Assembly (NCBI GenBank): GCA_963789225.1
Contig: CAWBKD010000022.1
Span: 186,001-250,000, forward strand
From: Palsa-504 sp963789225
GTDB lineage: Bacteria > Actinomycetota > Actinomycetes > Streptosporangiales > Streptosporangiaceae
Direction: 5' to 3'
Length of the DNA stretch: 64,000 nt
The translations under genes were made by a program, and so were the position numbers. The notes beneath the pieces were generated by a model. The model did no database searches and was not told the origin of the DNA. It saw only the letters and a list, made by a program, of their open reading frames with translations. This document shows positions 33,509-43,168 of this stretch, piece by piece; within the stretch, counting starts at the first letter, position 1; the number at the start of each line of letters is the position of its first letter.

Positions 33509-35701
33509 ATGCCGGTCACGCCAAGGGAGCGGCTGGCCAGGGTGCTCGACGGCTCGCAGGCGCCCGGCGCGTTCAGCGCGCAGCTGTCCGTGCCCGCGAG
33601 GGACGTCCGGCTCACGGTGGCGGGCGCGGGGCCGATCAGCTTCCCGGTCAGGGCGCCGCAGGCCAAGCGGATGATCGCCAGCGCGCGGCCGGCCCGGTTC
33701 GGGCGGGGCGAGCAGACGCTGATGGACCTGAGCGTACGGGACACCTGGGAAATCACGCCGGACCAGGTGACGCTGACCGGGCTGGACTGGGACGCGATCC
33801 TGGCCGAGGTGCGGGACCAGCTGGGGCTTCCGCCCCGGACGCGGCTGCGGGCTGAACCGCACGCGCTGCTGGTGTACGGCAAGGGACAGTTCTTCGCGCC
33901 GCACCAGGACTCGGAGAAGGACGACACGATGATCGGCACGCTGGTGATCTCGCTGCCGTCCTCGCACACCGGCGGGGAACTCGTCATCGAGCACAACGGC
34001 AAGACCGTCGCGTGCCAGGCGTCCACGGACGAGGTGTCGGTGGCCGCCTTCTACGCCGACTGCCGGCATCAGGTCAGACCGGTCAGGACCGGGTACCGGG
34101 TGACGTTTACCTGCAACCTGCTGCTGGACTCCGACCCGGCCGGTGAGGTTCCGGTCGAGCCGTCGGCTGAGGCCGCCCGGTACCTCACCGAGCACTTCAC
34201 CACCAGAGCCTCCCGGTGGAAGGGCGACGACCGGGAGCCGCCGAACCGGCTCGTCTACCTGCTGGACCACCAGTACACCCAGCGCGGCCTGAGCCGGGGC
34301 CGACTCAAGGGCGCCGACGCCGAACGGGCCGCGCTGTTGCGGGCCGCAGCCGAGGATGCGGGGTGCGAGGCGGTACTCGCGCTCACCGAGATCAAGGAGA
34401 CCTGGGACACCGAGCCGGGGCGAGGCCGCGGCGTCGAGCTCACGTACATCATCACCTCCGAGCTGACCCTGAGCTGGTGGACCGGGGTGCCCGGTGGGGA
34501 GCCCATCTCGCTGTACGTGCCGGACGAGCAGGTCTGCGCATCGACGCCGTCGGCGGACCTGAAGCCGCACGATTCCGAGTACACCGGGTACATGGGGAAC
34601 TACGGCAACACGATGGACCGCTGGTACCGGCGAGCCGCGGTCATCGTGTGGCCCCGGCAGCATGCCTTCGCCGCCCGGGCCGAAGCGTCGCCATCGTGGG
34701 CGCTGACCGAGCTGAGAGCCCGGCTGGACGCCGGGGACCTGGCGGGCGTCCGGGCCGCCGCGCAGTCCGTCGCGCCGTTCTGGCAGGCGCCCGGCCGTGA
34801 GCTGCTGGAACCGGCACTGCATACGGCCGCGGGGCTGGCGGATCCAGGTATCGCGCTCATGCTGCTGCGGCCGTTCGCGGTCGAGTGGGTGACGCCCGCG
34901 CACGCGGGCGGGCTGGCGGCACTCGCCGGCCGGTACGGCGAGTCCTGGCACCGGGGCCTCCTGGATACGTGGTTCGGGTCGCGGAACACGTGGCGGTACA
35001 CCGGCGACACGGACCGCAAGGGCTGGGCCGGTGCGCTGCCCGGGCTCACCGCGGCACTGCGGGACGCCGGCGCGGCGGCCACCGCCGGGTGGCTGCTCGC
35101 CGCGTCGTGGGGCTGGCTGGATGACGACATCCGGCTCTGGCTCCGGTACCCCTCACCGGCCACGCGGCGCAAGCACCTCGCGGAGCTGGGCACGCCGCTG
35201 GCCGGGCTGCTGGCCGCCGCCGACGGGACAGCGCTGGCCGGCCAGATCGTGACGGTCCTGCGGGAGCATGGCGACGACGTGCTCGCCTGCCTGCTACCGA
35301 TGCTGCGGGCGGCCGGGCCAGGACCAGGCGCGCCCTTCCAGGAACTGGCACGGGAGTGCGAGAGGCGGCTCACCGCGATCACCGAACGCCCGGCCCGGGC
35401 CGGTGACGACTGGTCGGTCCGCTGGTCCGGCGGCTGCGGCTGCGAACTGTGCGGCAAACTCGGCGAGTTCCTCGCCGACCGCAGCGAGCGCACGCTGGAA
35501 TGGCCGCTCGCCGAGACCCGCCGCAAGCACGTCAAGGACAAGATCAGAGCCGCCGAGCTGCCAGTCAGGAACGAGATCTGGAAGTTCGGAAGCCCGCACA
35601 CGCTGGTGCTGACCAAGACCGACGAGTTGTTCCGGCGCGAGGCCAAGGCACGCAAAGACGCGGCGGCGGACCTGGAATGGCTCGCCGCTTCGGGGCGCTG
35701 A
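33509..35701 (+). CDS. 2OG-Fe(II) oxygenase-domain protein
   Basis: 730 residues. An N-terminal prolyl-4-hydroxylase-like domain (about 80-210) has the iron ligands H132 and D134 (FFAPHQDSEKDD) and H187 (ADCRHQVRPV), with R197 (GYRVTF) positioned to bind 2-oxoglutarate. The family uses Fe(II), O2 and 2-oxoglutarate to hydroxylate proteins or nucleic acids. The other 500 residues are helical repeats without a name and end with a CGCELCGKLGEFL cysteine cluster and a basic helix. The start ATG 33509 follows ACAGGAGG by 7 bases. The substrate is unknown. It is intact and sits beside the Wadjet remnant, convergent with it. Confidence 0.8.
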   Translation: MPVTPRERLARVLDGSQAPGAFSAQLSVPARDVRLTVAGAGPISFPVRAPQAKRMIASARPARFGRGEQTLMDLSVRDTWEITPDQVTLTGLDWDAILAEVRDQLGLPPRTRLRAEPHALLVYGKGQFFAPHQDSEKDDTMIGTLVISLPSSHTGGELVIEHNGKTVACQASTDEVSVAAFYADCRHQVRPVRTGYRVTFTCNLLLDSDPAGEVPVEPSAEAARYLTEHFTTRASRWKGDDREPPNRLVYLLDHQYTQRGLSRGRLKGADAERAALLRAAAEDAGCEAVLALTEIKETWDTEPGRGRGVELTYIITSELTLSWWTGVPGGEPISLYVPDEQVCASTPSADLKPHDSEYTGYMGNYGNTMDRWYRRAAVIVWPRQHAFAARAEASPSWALTELRARLDAGDLAGVRAAAQSVAPFWQAPGRELLEPALHTAAGLADPGIALMLLRPFAVEWVTPAHAGGLAALAGRYGESWHRGLLDTWFGSRNTWRYTGDTDRKGWAGALPGLTAALRDAGAAATAGWLLAASWGWLDDDIRLWLRYPSPATRRKHLAELGTPLAGLLAAADGTALAGQIVTVLREHGDDVLACLLPMLRAAGPGPGAPFQELARECERRLTAITERPARAGDDWSVRWSGGCGCELCGKLGEFLADRSERTLEWPLAETRRKHVKDKIRAAELPVRNEIWKFGSPHTLVLTKTDELFRREAKARKDAAADLEWLAASGR

Positions 35702-35849
35702 CCGCCTGAGCTGATGGGCGCCAAGACTGCGGTACTCACGGGACCGCGGTTGCGTTCTGATCGGGGCAATCGAGCAAAGCACTACCTGGTGACGCGGGAG
35801 GAGGATCTCGGCGTCCTTGGCGCGGTCGCACCGCGCGGGGACTCGCCGT

Positions 35850-38068
35850 GCCGGTGAGTACCCCCTGCCGCCACCGACCGTCCGGGGCCACTGTTACCCG
35901 GTGAGCGGAGACGTCCGTGCCGTACTCGACACGGGTGAGCAGACGGTCCACGGCAGCGGCCAGCTCCCCAGCGTCATCGGCGGGACGGAGTACATCGCGA
36001 AGCGAAGCAGCCGCAAGCGCCTCTCCGGCTCCCGGCGCCCAGACCGTCTCATCGCCATCCCGGCTGGGCAGGTACACGCCATCCGGGGTGACCCAGGCCT
36101 GCAGCAGGCCAGCCGCGTCCAGCGCGGCCTCGAGCATGGCAACGGGAGCGTCATCCAGCGTCTCGACCAGTCGCCAGAAGGGAGCCCCCTCGGCGGTCAC
36201 TCCCTCCGGCCGCTGACGACGCTGCCAGAATTCCGGGTCGCCGGGCACCGGGTCGCGTTCGGCCTCGATCTGGTCAAGTTGCAATTGGAGCTTCTTGCGA
36301 TCCTCGGCGTTATCGCTCAGCGCCTTGTCCAGTTCCGCCCGCCGTTTCTCACGCGGCCGCCGTACGGGGATCAGGTGCTCTCGGCTGATCGCCATGGCCA
36401 GGACCGGGGACGGGGACACCTTCTCGGGCAGTCCCGCGACGAGCGACGCCCAGCTCTCGGCTGTCTCGGCGGAGGGGCGAATCCGCTCATCGACGCCCTG
36501 GATCCAAGCGGACAGCTTATCGGCGGTGATCGTCGTCGCGGCTTCGACCTCGGCGCTCTTCTCGGCGGCCGTCTGCTCGGCCTGGCCAAGCCGATTCCGT
36601 ACCTTAGCTGCCTCGGTTGCCGCGGCCTCCGCTTGGCCAAGCGCCTTCGAGTGGGTTTCGATCAGCTCGTCGGCCCGTCGCGCGGCGGCTGTCCGCAGCC
36701 GGGAGGCCTGCCGCAGGCGCGCCGCATCGCGTTCCGCCAGGTGCTGAGCGGTAACGTCGGCTAGGCCCGCTTTGGCGGCGTGGGCAGATACCGCCTCCGC
36801 CGCAGTCGCCACGGAGCGTTCGGCGGAATCTAGATTTTCTCCTGCTTCATTCAGCCATTGCTGTGCGGGGAGAATATCAGCCTCTGCCTTGCGGGCGCGC
36901 TGCTGCGAGCGATTCGCCGTTGCCTCGGCCTGGCTGGCCTGCTCGGCGAGCTGCCGCGCGTTGGCGACGGCGCTGACGGCGTCCTTGTACGCGTCCTGTT
37001 CCTGCAGGGTCTCGCGCTCGGCAGTGGCGAGTCGCTGCGCCTCTTCTTCCTCCTCGTGCTGCTTGTCCAGGGTTTGCTTCTGCTCGCTGAGCGTACTGAC
37101 CGCTTCCTGTGCTGCGCTCTCCTCGCGGTAATCCGGGTGAGGGTGCTGGCAGCCGAAGCCACCGGGTCGGCGGCGGCCCGGATGACGGCATCTGCCCAGG
37201 GCCGCCAGGATCGCCGGCTGAAGTCGGTGACGGCGGTGAGGGCCTGGTCGGCCTCGTCGCGTTCGTCCCGCAGGCGCTGCAGCTGTTCCCAGCCGTCCGC
37301 GAGCTGGTTGACCTCGTCCTGCGCGATCGGGGGCAGCGCGGTGCGGAACGCCTGCGTCAGGAACTTCAGGTCGATCTTGTGCCCGATCTGCGGGGTGCGG
37401 ACGACGCGGAGGATCCGGTTCAGCTGGTTCAGCCACGCCTCATCCGTGTCGTACAGGACACGGGCGATCGTCTCGCGGTAGGCGGTCCCGGTGGGATGGG
37501 CCGTGAACCCCGGGACCTCCTTGAACCGCGCGGGATCGGCGACGAAGCCGGCCGTGGTCAGCGAGAGGGCGGAGCGGACGCGGGTCTGGCCGCTGAGGGT
37601 GCACCAGCTCACCGTCATGTTCGTGTCGGCACGGCGAGTCTTGGCGAAGAGTAGCAGGGTAAAGAAGTCTGCTTCCCGATCGGCTTGGGCGCCCCGGCCG
37701 AATTCAAGCCAGGCCCAGCCGCGGTTCTTCTGCGCGCTGGTGTCCCGCCGGTCCAGGGCGTGGTCGGTGGGCTCGACGTAATAGCGGAAGCGCTTGTCGT
37801 TCTGGCCTAGCGTGTCGATGTTGTGGCTGGTGATCTCGCCCGCGAGGAGGAGCAGGGTGGTCAGGGTCCTGAGCGTTGACTTGCCGGACTCGTTCGCTCC
37901 CTGCAGCTGCATCCGGCCGTCGGCGTACCAGACCTCGGCGGTGTCGTATTCCCACAGGTTCACCACGCCAGCGCGGAGGGGCTGCCAGCGGCCGGAGCGC
38001 ACGGGCGCGGGCAGCTTCCCCTCGATGGCCGCGACGCGCCACGACGTGAGCTTCTCAAGCGTCATCAT
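35850..38068 (-). pseudogene. jetC-like SMC ATPase (Wadjet), frameshifted and C-terminally truncated
   Basis: The N-terminal ATPase half is clear: VRSGRWQPLRAGVVNLWEYD and the Walker A GANESGKST (residues 57-65). A coiled coil rich in Ala/Glu follows. One C is missing near 37129 (after TLTRIT), moving the frame to EESAAQEAVSTLSEQKQTLD. Homology runs to PDGRWRQGVLTGT near 35870, the middle of a MukB/TIGR02680-type protein. The second coiled coil, LSGGE signature and Walker B are gone. It is dead as an SMC motor. Confidence 0.85.
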
Positions 38069-38780
38069 GCGTCATGTCCTCCAGCGTGGGTTCCCAGACG
38101 GCCTTCGGATCGCGGTAGCGGCCCGCGACGGGAAGCACGGTCCAGCCTGCGTCGCTCACCCGGACCAGGCCGGCCTCGGCCAGCACTGGCTCGACGGCCG
38201 CGAGCATAACGAGCGGGGACTTCCTGAGGTCGTTCGTCAGGGCGCCGAAGTTGCCGGCGTAGACGCGTTCGGCGGCTGTCTCCACTTCGTCTGGCCTGAG
38301 CGGGATGCGCCCGTCATCGTCGGGGGAGCGGCCGGTGACGACGGCCTCCAGCATTTTCAGCGCGAACCACGAAGTGGCCGTCGCAGCCGGAAACGGCACG
38401 GTTGCCGCGGCGCTGGCCGGGCGGTCCGGCGGCAGACGCAGCAGCATGCCCTCCTCGCGGATCTCGACCGTGCCTCCGGTCATGTCGCAGGCATGCCCGG
38501 CGAGCCATGAGCGCTGGCCCCGGGCGTACTCGGCGTCCTCCGGGTGCAGATCGGCGTAGAGCAGCGCGGTGTCCTCGACCAGCGTGCGGAGCATCCGCTG
38601 GCTGCGGGTGGCAGTTCGCGTACCCGCAGCGCTTTTCAGGCCGTCGTTGCCGTCATCGTCGCCCTGGTCGACGTCGGGTTGCCTGAGTGCCAGCGCCACC
38701 GTGTGCGGGTCGGTGAACTGGAGCGGGCGTCCCGGTCGACTTCGAATCCGGCGCCGACTCCCGTCCCGTCCTCTTCCCAC
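38055..38780 (-). pseudogene. jetB-like (MukE-like, DUF2398) C-terminal half fused to the jetA end
   Basis: From about residue 62 the frame reads RSQRMLRTLVEDTALLYADL, HPEDAEYARGQRSWLAGHAC, then a winged-helix-rich C-terminus ending EAGLVRVSDAGWTVLPVAGR. This matches only the second half of the complete JetB at 60185. About 230 N-terminal residues are missing. The first 40 codons (RPLQFTDPHTVALALRQPD) instead look like the true C-terminus of JetA, so a deletion joined jetA to the middle of jetB. Confidence 0.7.
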
Positions 38781-40282
38781 TGGCGGTGTCCCTCAGGCAG
38801 GCTCAGGGCGGCGGATGGGTGCTCCGGCGGAGAGGGATACGCGATGGCAAGCCACCGGTCATCCTCGGTGAGAGCCGTCCGGGTCCCATCGTCGCCGGGT
38901 GCAGCGCGGAGCACGGCCGTCAGCAGATCCCAGACGATGGCCGCCTCCTCGTCGCTGGTGACCGGCGCCCAGTCGGCGAGATACTCACCGGAACGCGCCG
39001 CCAGGGCTCGCTCGGCGATTTCGGCCCGTTCTCGCTGCCGCTGGGCGGCCTCGCGCGCCGCACGGCGAGCGTCGCGACGGTTCGGGACCTGAGCGGGCCT
39101 CCCTTTTACCGACTGGGCGCCGCGTTTACGGAGTTTCACGTCCACCGGTGTCGCCGGAGCCGCCCAGAAGGAGGTCCGGGCCGACATCTCTGGTTCGTCC
39201 GGGACACCGGATACATGCCGGGCGGACCATAGACCGGTGGCCGCGCACCACGTCTTCCACGCGTCGGCGTCACTGTCTGCCGACTCGACCGCCGCGGCCA
39301 GGCGCAGCAGTTCCGCCGGGCGCGTGACGCGGCCGCCGGTGGCGAGCAGTGCCCGCGACCCGCGCAGCAGGGGAGTGACGGCGTCTCGTACCTGCCGCCG
39401 CAGGCGCAGCGCCTGGCCGGTCCGTTCGCCGAACCAGACGGAGAGGGTGTCCGCCGCGTCCCGATTGCCCTGCGCGATGGCTCGGACGGTTTCCTCGGCT
39501 GCAGTCGCATCGATTCCGGAGAGGGCCATGGCCCGCCAGTCGTCGTCAGTGACGATCTGCCTCAGTCGGCTGAGGGCGTCCCTGATGCGCAGGCTATAGG
39601 TGTCGACGCCAGCGCCCCAGACAGTGACGTAGGCGATGAGAGTCTCACGCAGATGGCTCATCTTGTGCGCGTCGGGGGATCCGGCCAGCGCCGACGCCAT
39701 GCGGGACTGCCAGATTGACGCCGCCTCGGCCATGTCCTTCAACGTGGTGCGCACCTGAGCCCAGGCCTGGGCCGCCTGGCGGAGATCCCGCTGCCCGATA
39801 GCGTCGATCGTGTCATCGAGCCGTTCGGCGATAATGGCCGGCGCGAACGCCGCCGCGCTCGTTGAGACCGCGTCCTCGTCGATCTTCCGGTGCAGCCAGC
39901 GGTGCAGGTCCGCGGCCTCGCTGGTCAGCTGGTAGCGGTCCCGGGTCCGGATGAAGTCGGCCTCGGTCTTCGCCTTGTCCTGCCAGCGGATGACGACTTT
40001 CCAGTCCTGGAGCGCGCGCATCCGCGCGTCCAGATCGAAGGCTTCTGGGCGGGTCAGGCGTTCCGCGGTCATTGCGTCGGTGGCGTCAGCGATGCGGTCA
40101 CGGACAGCGGCGAGAAGTTCATCCCTGCCGACTCCGGTCAGTGAATGCTCCTGCGCGTCCAGCAGCACGTCGACGAGCACGCGGTACTGCGCTGCCAGCT
40201 GATCTGCGGTCAGGTACGCAGCGACGTCAAGGCGACCAGGGAAGCCTGCTAGCTCCCAGGCGTCTGCGTTCGGCGTGCTCAT
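38636..40282 (-). CDS. jetA-like kleisin subunit (DUF2397), remnant Wadjet locus
   Basis: 548 residues. Starts MSTPNADAWELAGFPGRLDV and has the helical DUF2397 body (KTEADFIRTRDRYQLTSEAA, DLHRWLHRKIDEDAVSTSAA, LIAYVTVWGAGVDTYSLRIR). JetA is the MukF-like kleisin of the Wadjet anti-plasmid complex. Near 38735 the frame probably slips: the in-frame tail is low-complexity while the alternative frame (RPLQFTDPHTVALAL) looks real. With jetB halved, jetC truncated and jetD absent, it cannot work in a complete complex. Its first 46 codons are duplicated at 22361-22497. Confidence 0.75.
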   Translation of the reverse strand: MSTPNADAWELAGFPGRLDVAAYLTADQLAAQYRVLVDVLLDAQEHSLTGVGRDELLAAVRDRIADATDAMTAERLTRPEAFDLDARMRALQDWKVVIRWQDKAKTEADFIRTRDRYQLTSEAADLHRWLHRKIDEDAVSTSAAAFAPAIIAERLDDTIDAIGQRDLRQAAQAWAQVRTTLKDMAEAASIWQSRMASALAGSPDAHKMSHLRETLIAYVTVWGAGVDTYSLRIRDALSRLRQIVTDDDWRAMALSGIDATAAEETVRAIAQGNRDAADTLSVWFGERTGQALRLRRQVRDAVTPLLRGSRALLATGGRVTRPAELLRLAAAVESADSDADAWKTWCAATGLWSARHVSGVPDEPEMSARTSFWAAPATPVDVKLRKRGAQSVKGRPAQVPNRRDARRAAREAAQRQRERAEIAERALAARSGEYLADWAPVTSDEEAAIVWDLLTAVLRAAPGDDGTRTALTEDDRWLAIAYPSPPEHPSAALSLPEGHRQWEEDGTGVGAGFEVDRDARSSSPTRTRWRWHSGNPTSTRATMTATTA

Positions 40283-40444
40283 GGAGCTGCAAACCCAGGC
40301 ATAGCGTCATGGTACGGGGACGGCAGGACATTCGGCGGTCACTCCGCGTCCCGTCTAATGAGCAATTTGTCGTACAACAATCAGACGATTCGGCGGCAGG
40401 GCGCGCGGGCAGTAGCTCAAATCCGACGCAGTGCGTGGGTGCTT

Positions 40445-40864
40445 TTAGAGTGCGTGGGGGAGGAGCCTGAACGCGGAGACATGCCTTGGGCGGACGATGC
40501 TGAAGTGCTTGCGGTCTACTGTCGCGACCTCCGCGAGGTTCAAGCGCTCAGCGATCGCGATCACGGCCGCATCGACTATGCCGAGGGGAAGGCTCACGTA
40601 CTGCTCGACGAGTTCCGCGATGCGCGAGATGTCGCCCTCCTCGACTTCAGCAACGTGGAAGCCGTTGCCGCCGAATGACTTCAGAAAGGTGACCTCCGCG
40701 TGCGGCCCGACGCGTGACTGGAGTAGGTAGCCGATCTCGCCCAAGACCGGCGACGGAACGAGGAGTGGCCCTTCGGCGGCGCGCATCAGAGAGAGGCACG
40801 CGGCGTGATGATTGTCCTTCACGTTGCCTGCAGCGAGCAGGACACCCGTATCGCACAGCAGCAT
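40445..40864 (-). CDS. PIN-domain toxin, copy B
   Basis: Same 139-residue protein as at 22660, with the PIN acidic residues intact (LLCDTGVL, VLGEIGYLL, GIVDAAVIA, VATVDRKHF). It is coupled to its antitoxin by TGAATG. The module sits at the right end of island segment III, between jetA and the att core, a usual place for an addiction module. Confidence 0.87.
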   Translation of the reverse strand: MLLCDTGVLLAAGNVKDNHHAACLSLMRAAEGPLLVPSPVLGEIGYLLQSRVGPHAEVTFLKSFGGNGFHVAEVEEGDISRIAELVEQYVSLPLGIVDAAVIAIAERLNLAEVATVDRKHFSIVRPRHVSAFRLLPHAL

Positions 40865-41056
40865 TCAGCGGCCGAGTTCGGCCCGCAGGATCTCCTCTGA
40901 CCTCTCCGCCAGATCCGGATCAGACTCGAAGGACGCGAAGAACGGCAGATCCCGTGCGCCGTGAGAAGCATCAGCCCGGCCCCGGATCAGCTCAAGAACC
41001 GGCCGAACCTCCTCCTCGGGAAGCTCGTCCACCAGGTGATGCAGTTCCTCACGCAT
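40865..41056 (-). CDS. antitoxin partner of the PIN toxin, copy B
   Basis: Same 63-residue protein as at 23080 (MREELHHLVDELPEEEVRPV ... EEILRAELGR). The start is taken at the ATG complementary to 41054-41056, with the same TATACT -10-like box upstream (complement of 41073-41078). Confidence 0.75.
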   Translation of the reverse strand: MREELHHLVDELPEEEVRPVLELIRGRADASHGARDLPFFASFESDPDLAERSEEILRAELGR

Positions 41057-41476
41057 CGCGCTCACGCGACCAGTATATGAGCACCGGATGGAGACCGCAG
41101 CGCGCCTTCCCGGAGGGCGAGCCCCCCGTGCTCCTAGGCGAGTTCTGCGGCCGGATGGCTCGAGGCTCATCTAAGGAGGCCGCCCCTAGTGCCGGTACGG
41201 CCGTGGGTACTCCAGCCATGCATATGCGGCCGGGGGTCCTGAAATGCCAGGTCAGAGCCAGAAAGCCGGGTGGACGGTCGGCGTAACCGCTCCGGTCGGC
41301 CCCGTCCGTGGCCTTTTCCGCGCCCGTCCGTGGGCTGGTCCGTGCCCGTCCGTGGGCCGCACGGCCCCTTGAAACCCGGCGCCCACGGACGCATAGCGGA
41401 CGGCGGTGGCCCGCGAACGCGCCTCGAACGGCGTATGCGCTGGTCAGCGCCGGGTGACTTGGGTAGGAGCGACGGG

Positions 41477-41527
41477 CTGTAAAACCGTCGGCTCAGCCTA
41501 CGTTGGTTCGAACCCAACACCTGCCAC
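41477..41527 (+). repeat. att core copy 4
   Basis: Exact 51-bp copy of the tRNA-Tyr 3' half. Its left flank is the right end of segment III (as in copy 2); its right flank ACATTTCCGCAGGTC is the left end of segment IV (as in copy 3). The adjoining integrase is 145 bases to the right. Confidence 0.92.
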
Positions 41528-41542
41528 ACATTTCCGCAGGTC

Positions 41543-41577
41543 AAAGCCGGTGACATCGGATGGTGTCACCGGCTTTT
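41543..41577 (+). terminator. perfect island-borne hairpin next to att copy 4
   Basis: AAAGCCGGTGACA (41543-41555) and TGTCACCGGCTTT (41564-41576) form a perfect 13-bp stem with an 8-base loop and a short T run. It begins 16 bases after the att core, where it would terminate a tRNA-Tyr transcript restored by integration. Confidence 0.8.
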
Positions 41578-41672
41578 GCGTCCCCAAGGGAGCGGTTCCG
41601 CAGACCGCTGGTGAAGGTCTTTGGGCCAGCCGTGGGCCGGATCAGGCAGCGGGCCGCTGTTCGTATCTAGTT

Positions 41673-42878
41673 CTAATATTTGCCTTTATCAGGGGAAACG
41701 ACTGTAGCCAAGGTTGCTGTTTCGGGGTGTATCCGTTTAGTGTCGGCGTGGTCCACGGGCCGTCGGCGGGCCGGGAGGGGAATCCACGGACGCATAGCGG
41801 ACGGCGTCCACGCCCGCCGTGCGGTCGGTACAACCGCTGGCTTTCCCACGGACGGGCACAGACCACGTCCTGCGGACGGCTCGAGGACGTGGCCGATCTG
41901 CTGGTCGAGGAGGTTGTCTTGGCCGTGGATGCAGTGGCTATAGACGGTGAGCAGGACGGCGACGCTGTGCCCGGCCCGGGCGGCGATCTGGGCGGAGTCC
42001 CCGCCGGCGTTCAGCCACAGCGACAGGGCGGCGTGCCGCAGGTCGTAGGGGCGGCGGGCGATCCCGCTGGCGGCGAGTTCGGGCCCGAGGGCGACGGTAC
42101 GGGCGGAGTGCCAGGCACGGCCGTAGACCGATTCGCTGAGCGGCCCGCCGCGGGTTCCCCGGAACAGCCGGCCGTCGGGTGCGGTGCCGTTGGCCGTGAC
42201 GTGGGCGCGGAGCATGGCGACGAGCACCGGGGGGACTGGGACCATCCGGATCGCCCCGTCCGGCCGGTGCTTGAGGCCGCGCTGTTCATGGCTGGTGCCG
42301 CTATTGGTCCATGCGGCGGCGGTCCTGGGCGCGGCCGCGGCGAGCCGGAGCATGCCCCATCCGGGGCCGGGCAGGTGGCAGTCGGCGATGCGCAGGGCGA
42401 CGGCTTCCTCCGGGCGAAGCGCGGCGTAGTACAGGCAGCCGAAGAAGGCGGTCAGCTCCGGCCGGGTCCGGGCGACCGCGTCCAGCAGTGCGCTGACCTG
42501 GGCGGGGCTGGCCACCACCATAGGGTCGAGGGCTGCTGACGACCGTAGTACCTGCCAGGCGATGGTGTCCAGCGGGTTGTCCGGCAGCAGCCCGGCCTCG
42601 GCCGGCCATTTCATCACGGCGTAGGCGGTGGCCTCCTGGTACCAGGTGACAGTCGCGGGTTCCGGAAGGTTCCATGTCGCCGGCTCGCCGGTCAGCGGAT
42701 CGAACTCCAGGCCCGTCCGGGCCGCGCGGACCAGCTCGGCCCGGTAGCTGTCGGCGAGCCTCCTGGTGATGAACGACTTTGACCTGCTGCGGCCCGCCGC
42801 CTGCCAGTGGACCTCGAACGGTCGGCGCCGCCCGGCCCGTCGCCGGATCGCGTACACGCTCACATCGAACCTGTTCAC
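41673..42878 (-). CDS. tyrosine recombinase (integrase) with deleted core-binding domain
   Basis: 401 residues. The N-terminus MNRFDVSVYAIRRRAGRRRP and the catalytic domain are present: R in ALRPEEAVALR, RRPYDLRHAALSLWL, and GHSVAVLLTVYSHCI with the nucleophile tyrosine. Compared with the copy at 27500-28815, about 100 residues are missing between AYAVMKWP and AEAGLLPDNP (near 42600), in frame. That segment is the SAM-like core-binding domain that clamps the att core, so the enzyme is probably inactive. The gene reads toward att copy 4, as expected for an element integrase. Confidence 0.82.
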   Translation of the reverse strand: MNRFDVSVYAIRRRAGRRRPFEVHWQAAGRSRSKSFITRRLADSYRAELVRAARTGLEFDPLTGEPATWNLPEPATVTWYQEATAYAVMKWPAEAGLLPDNPLDTIAWQVLRSSAALDPMVVASPAQVSALLDAVARTRPELTAFFGCLYYAALRPEEAVALRIADCHLPGPGWGMLRLAAAAPRTAAAWTNSGTSHEQRGLKHRPDGAIRMVPVPPVLVAMLRAHVTANGTAPDGRLFRGTRGGPLSESVYGRAWHSARTVALGPELAASGIARRPYDLRHAALSLWLNAGGDSAQIAARAGHSVAVLLTVYSHCIHGQDNLLDQQIGHVLEPSAGRGLCPSVGKPAVVPTARRAWTPSAMRPWIPLPARRRPVDHADTKRIHPETATLATVVSPDKGKY

Positions 42879-43168
42879 CGTGGCCCCCTGCCTCGCATGC
42901 GGCCCGTCCCGCGCCGATTCTCACACGCGCAGCAGGCGCGCCTCCTGAATTGGCAGTTCAGAGGCACAAGGCGGCGGGCGGTCAGCATCACCGCTCCCTG
43001 CAGGCCCGTGGGTTTTCTGTCCGTGGGCTATCGACTGGATTGACGCTGCGTAGTTGCTAACAAGCCGAGCGGTCTTCCGGCTTGCAGGGAATGCAGGAGC
43101 GTCAATCGGCTGCAGTCGTGGCGTTGTTGAACGCGCTGAGAGGCAGGTTGTGCTGGGAGGCTGGTTGA

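Larger units (their letters stand above)
40146..41529. repeat. 1.38-kb direct repeat, copy B
   Basis: The parental-looking copy: it runs from inside the complete jetA 5' end through the PIN module to att copy 4. It matches 22361-23744. Confidence 0.92.

Noticed and set aside
18117..43058. 14-base repeat GCTGCGTAGTTGCT at 18117 and 43045
   Set aside because: Exact but short and without extended flanking identity; may be an old IS end, not supportable.
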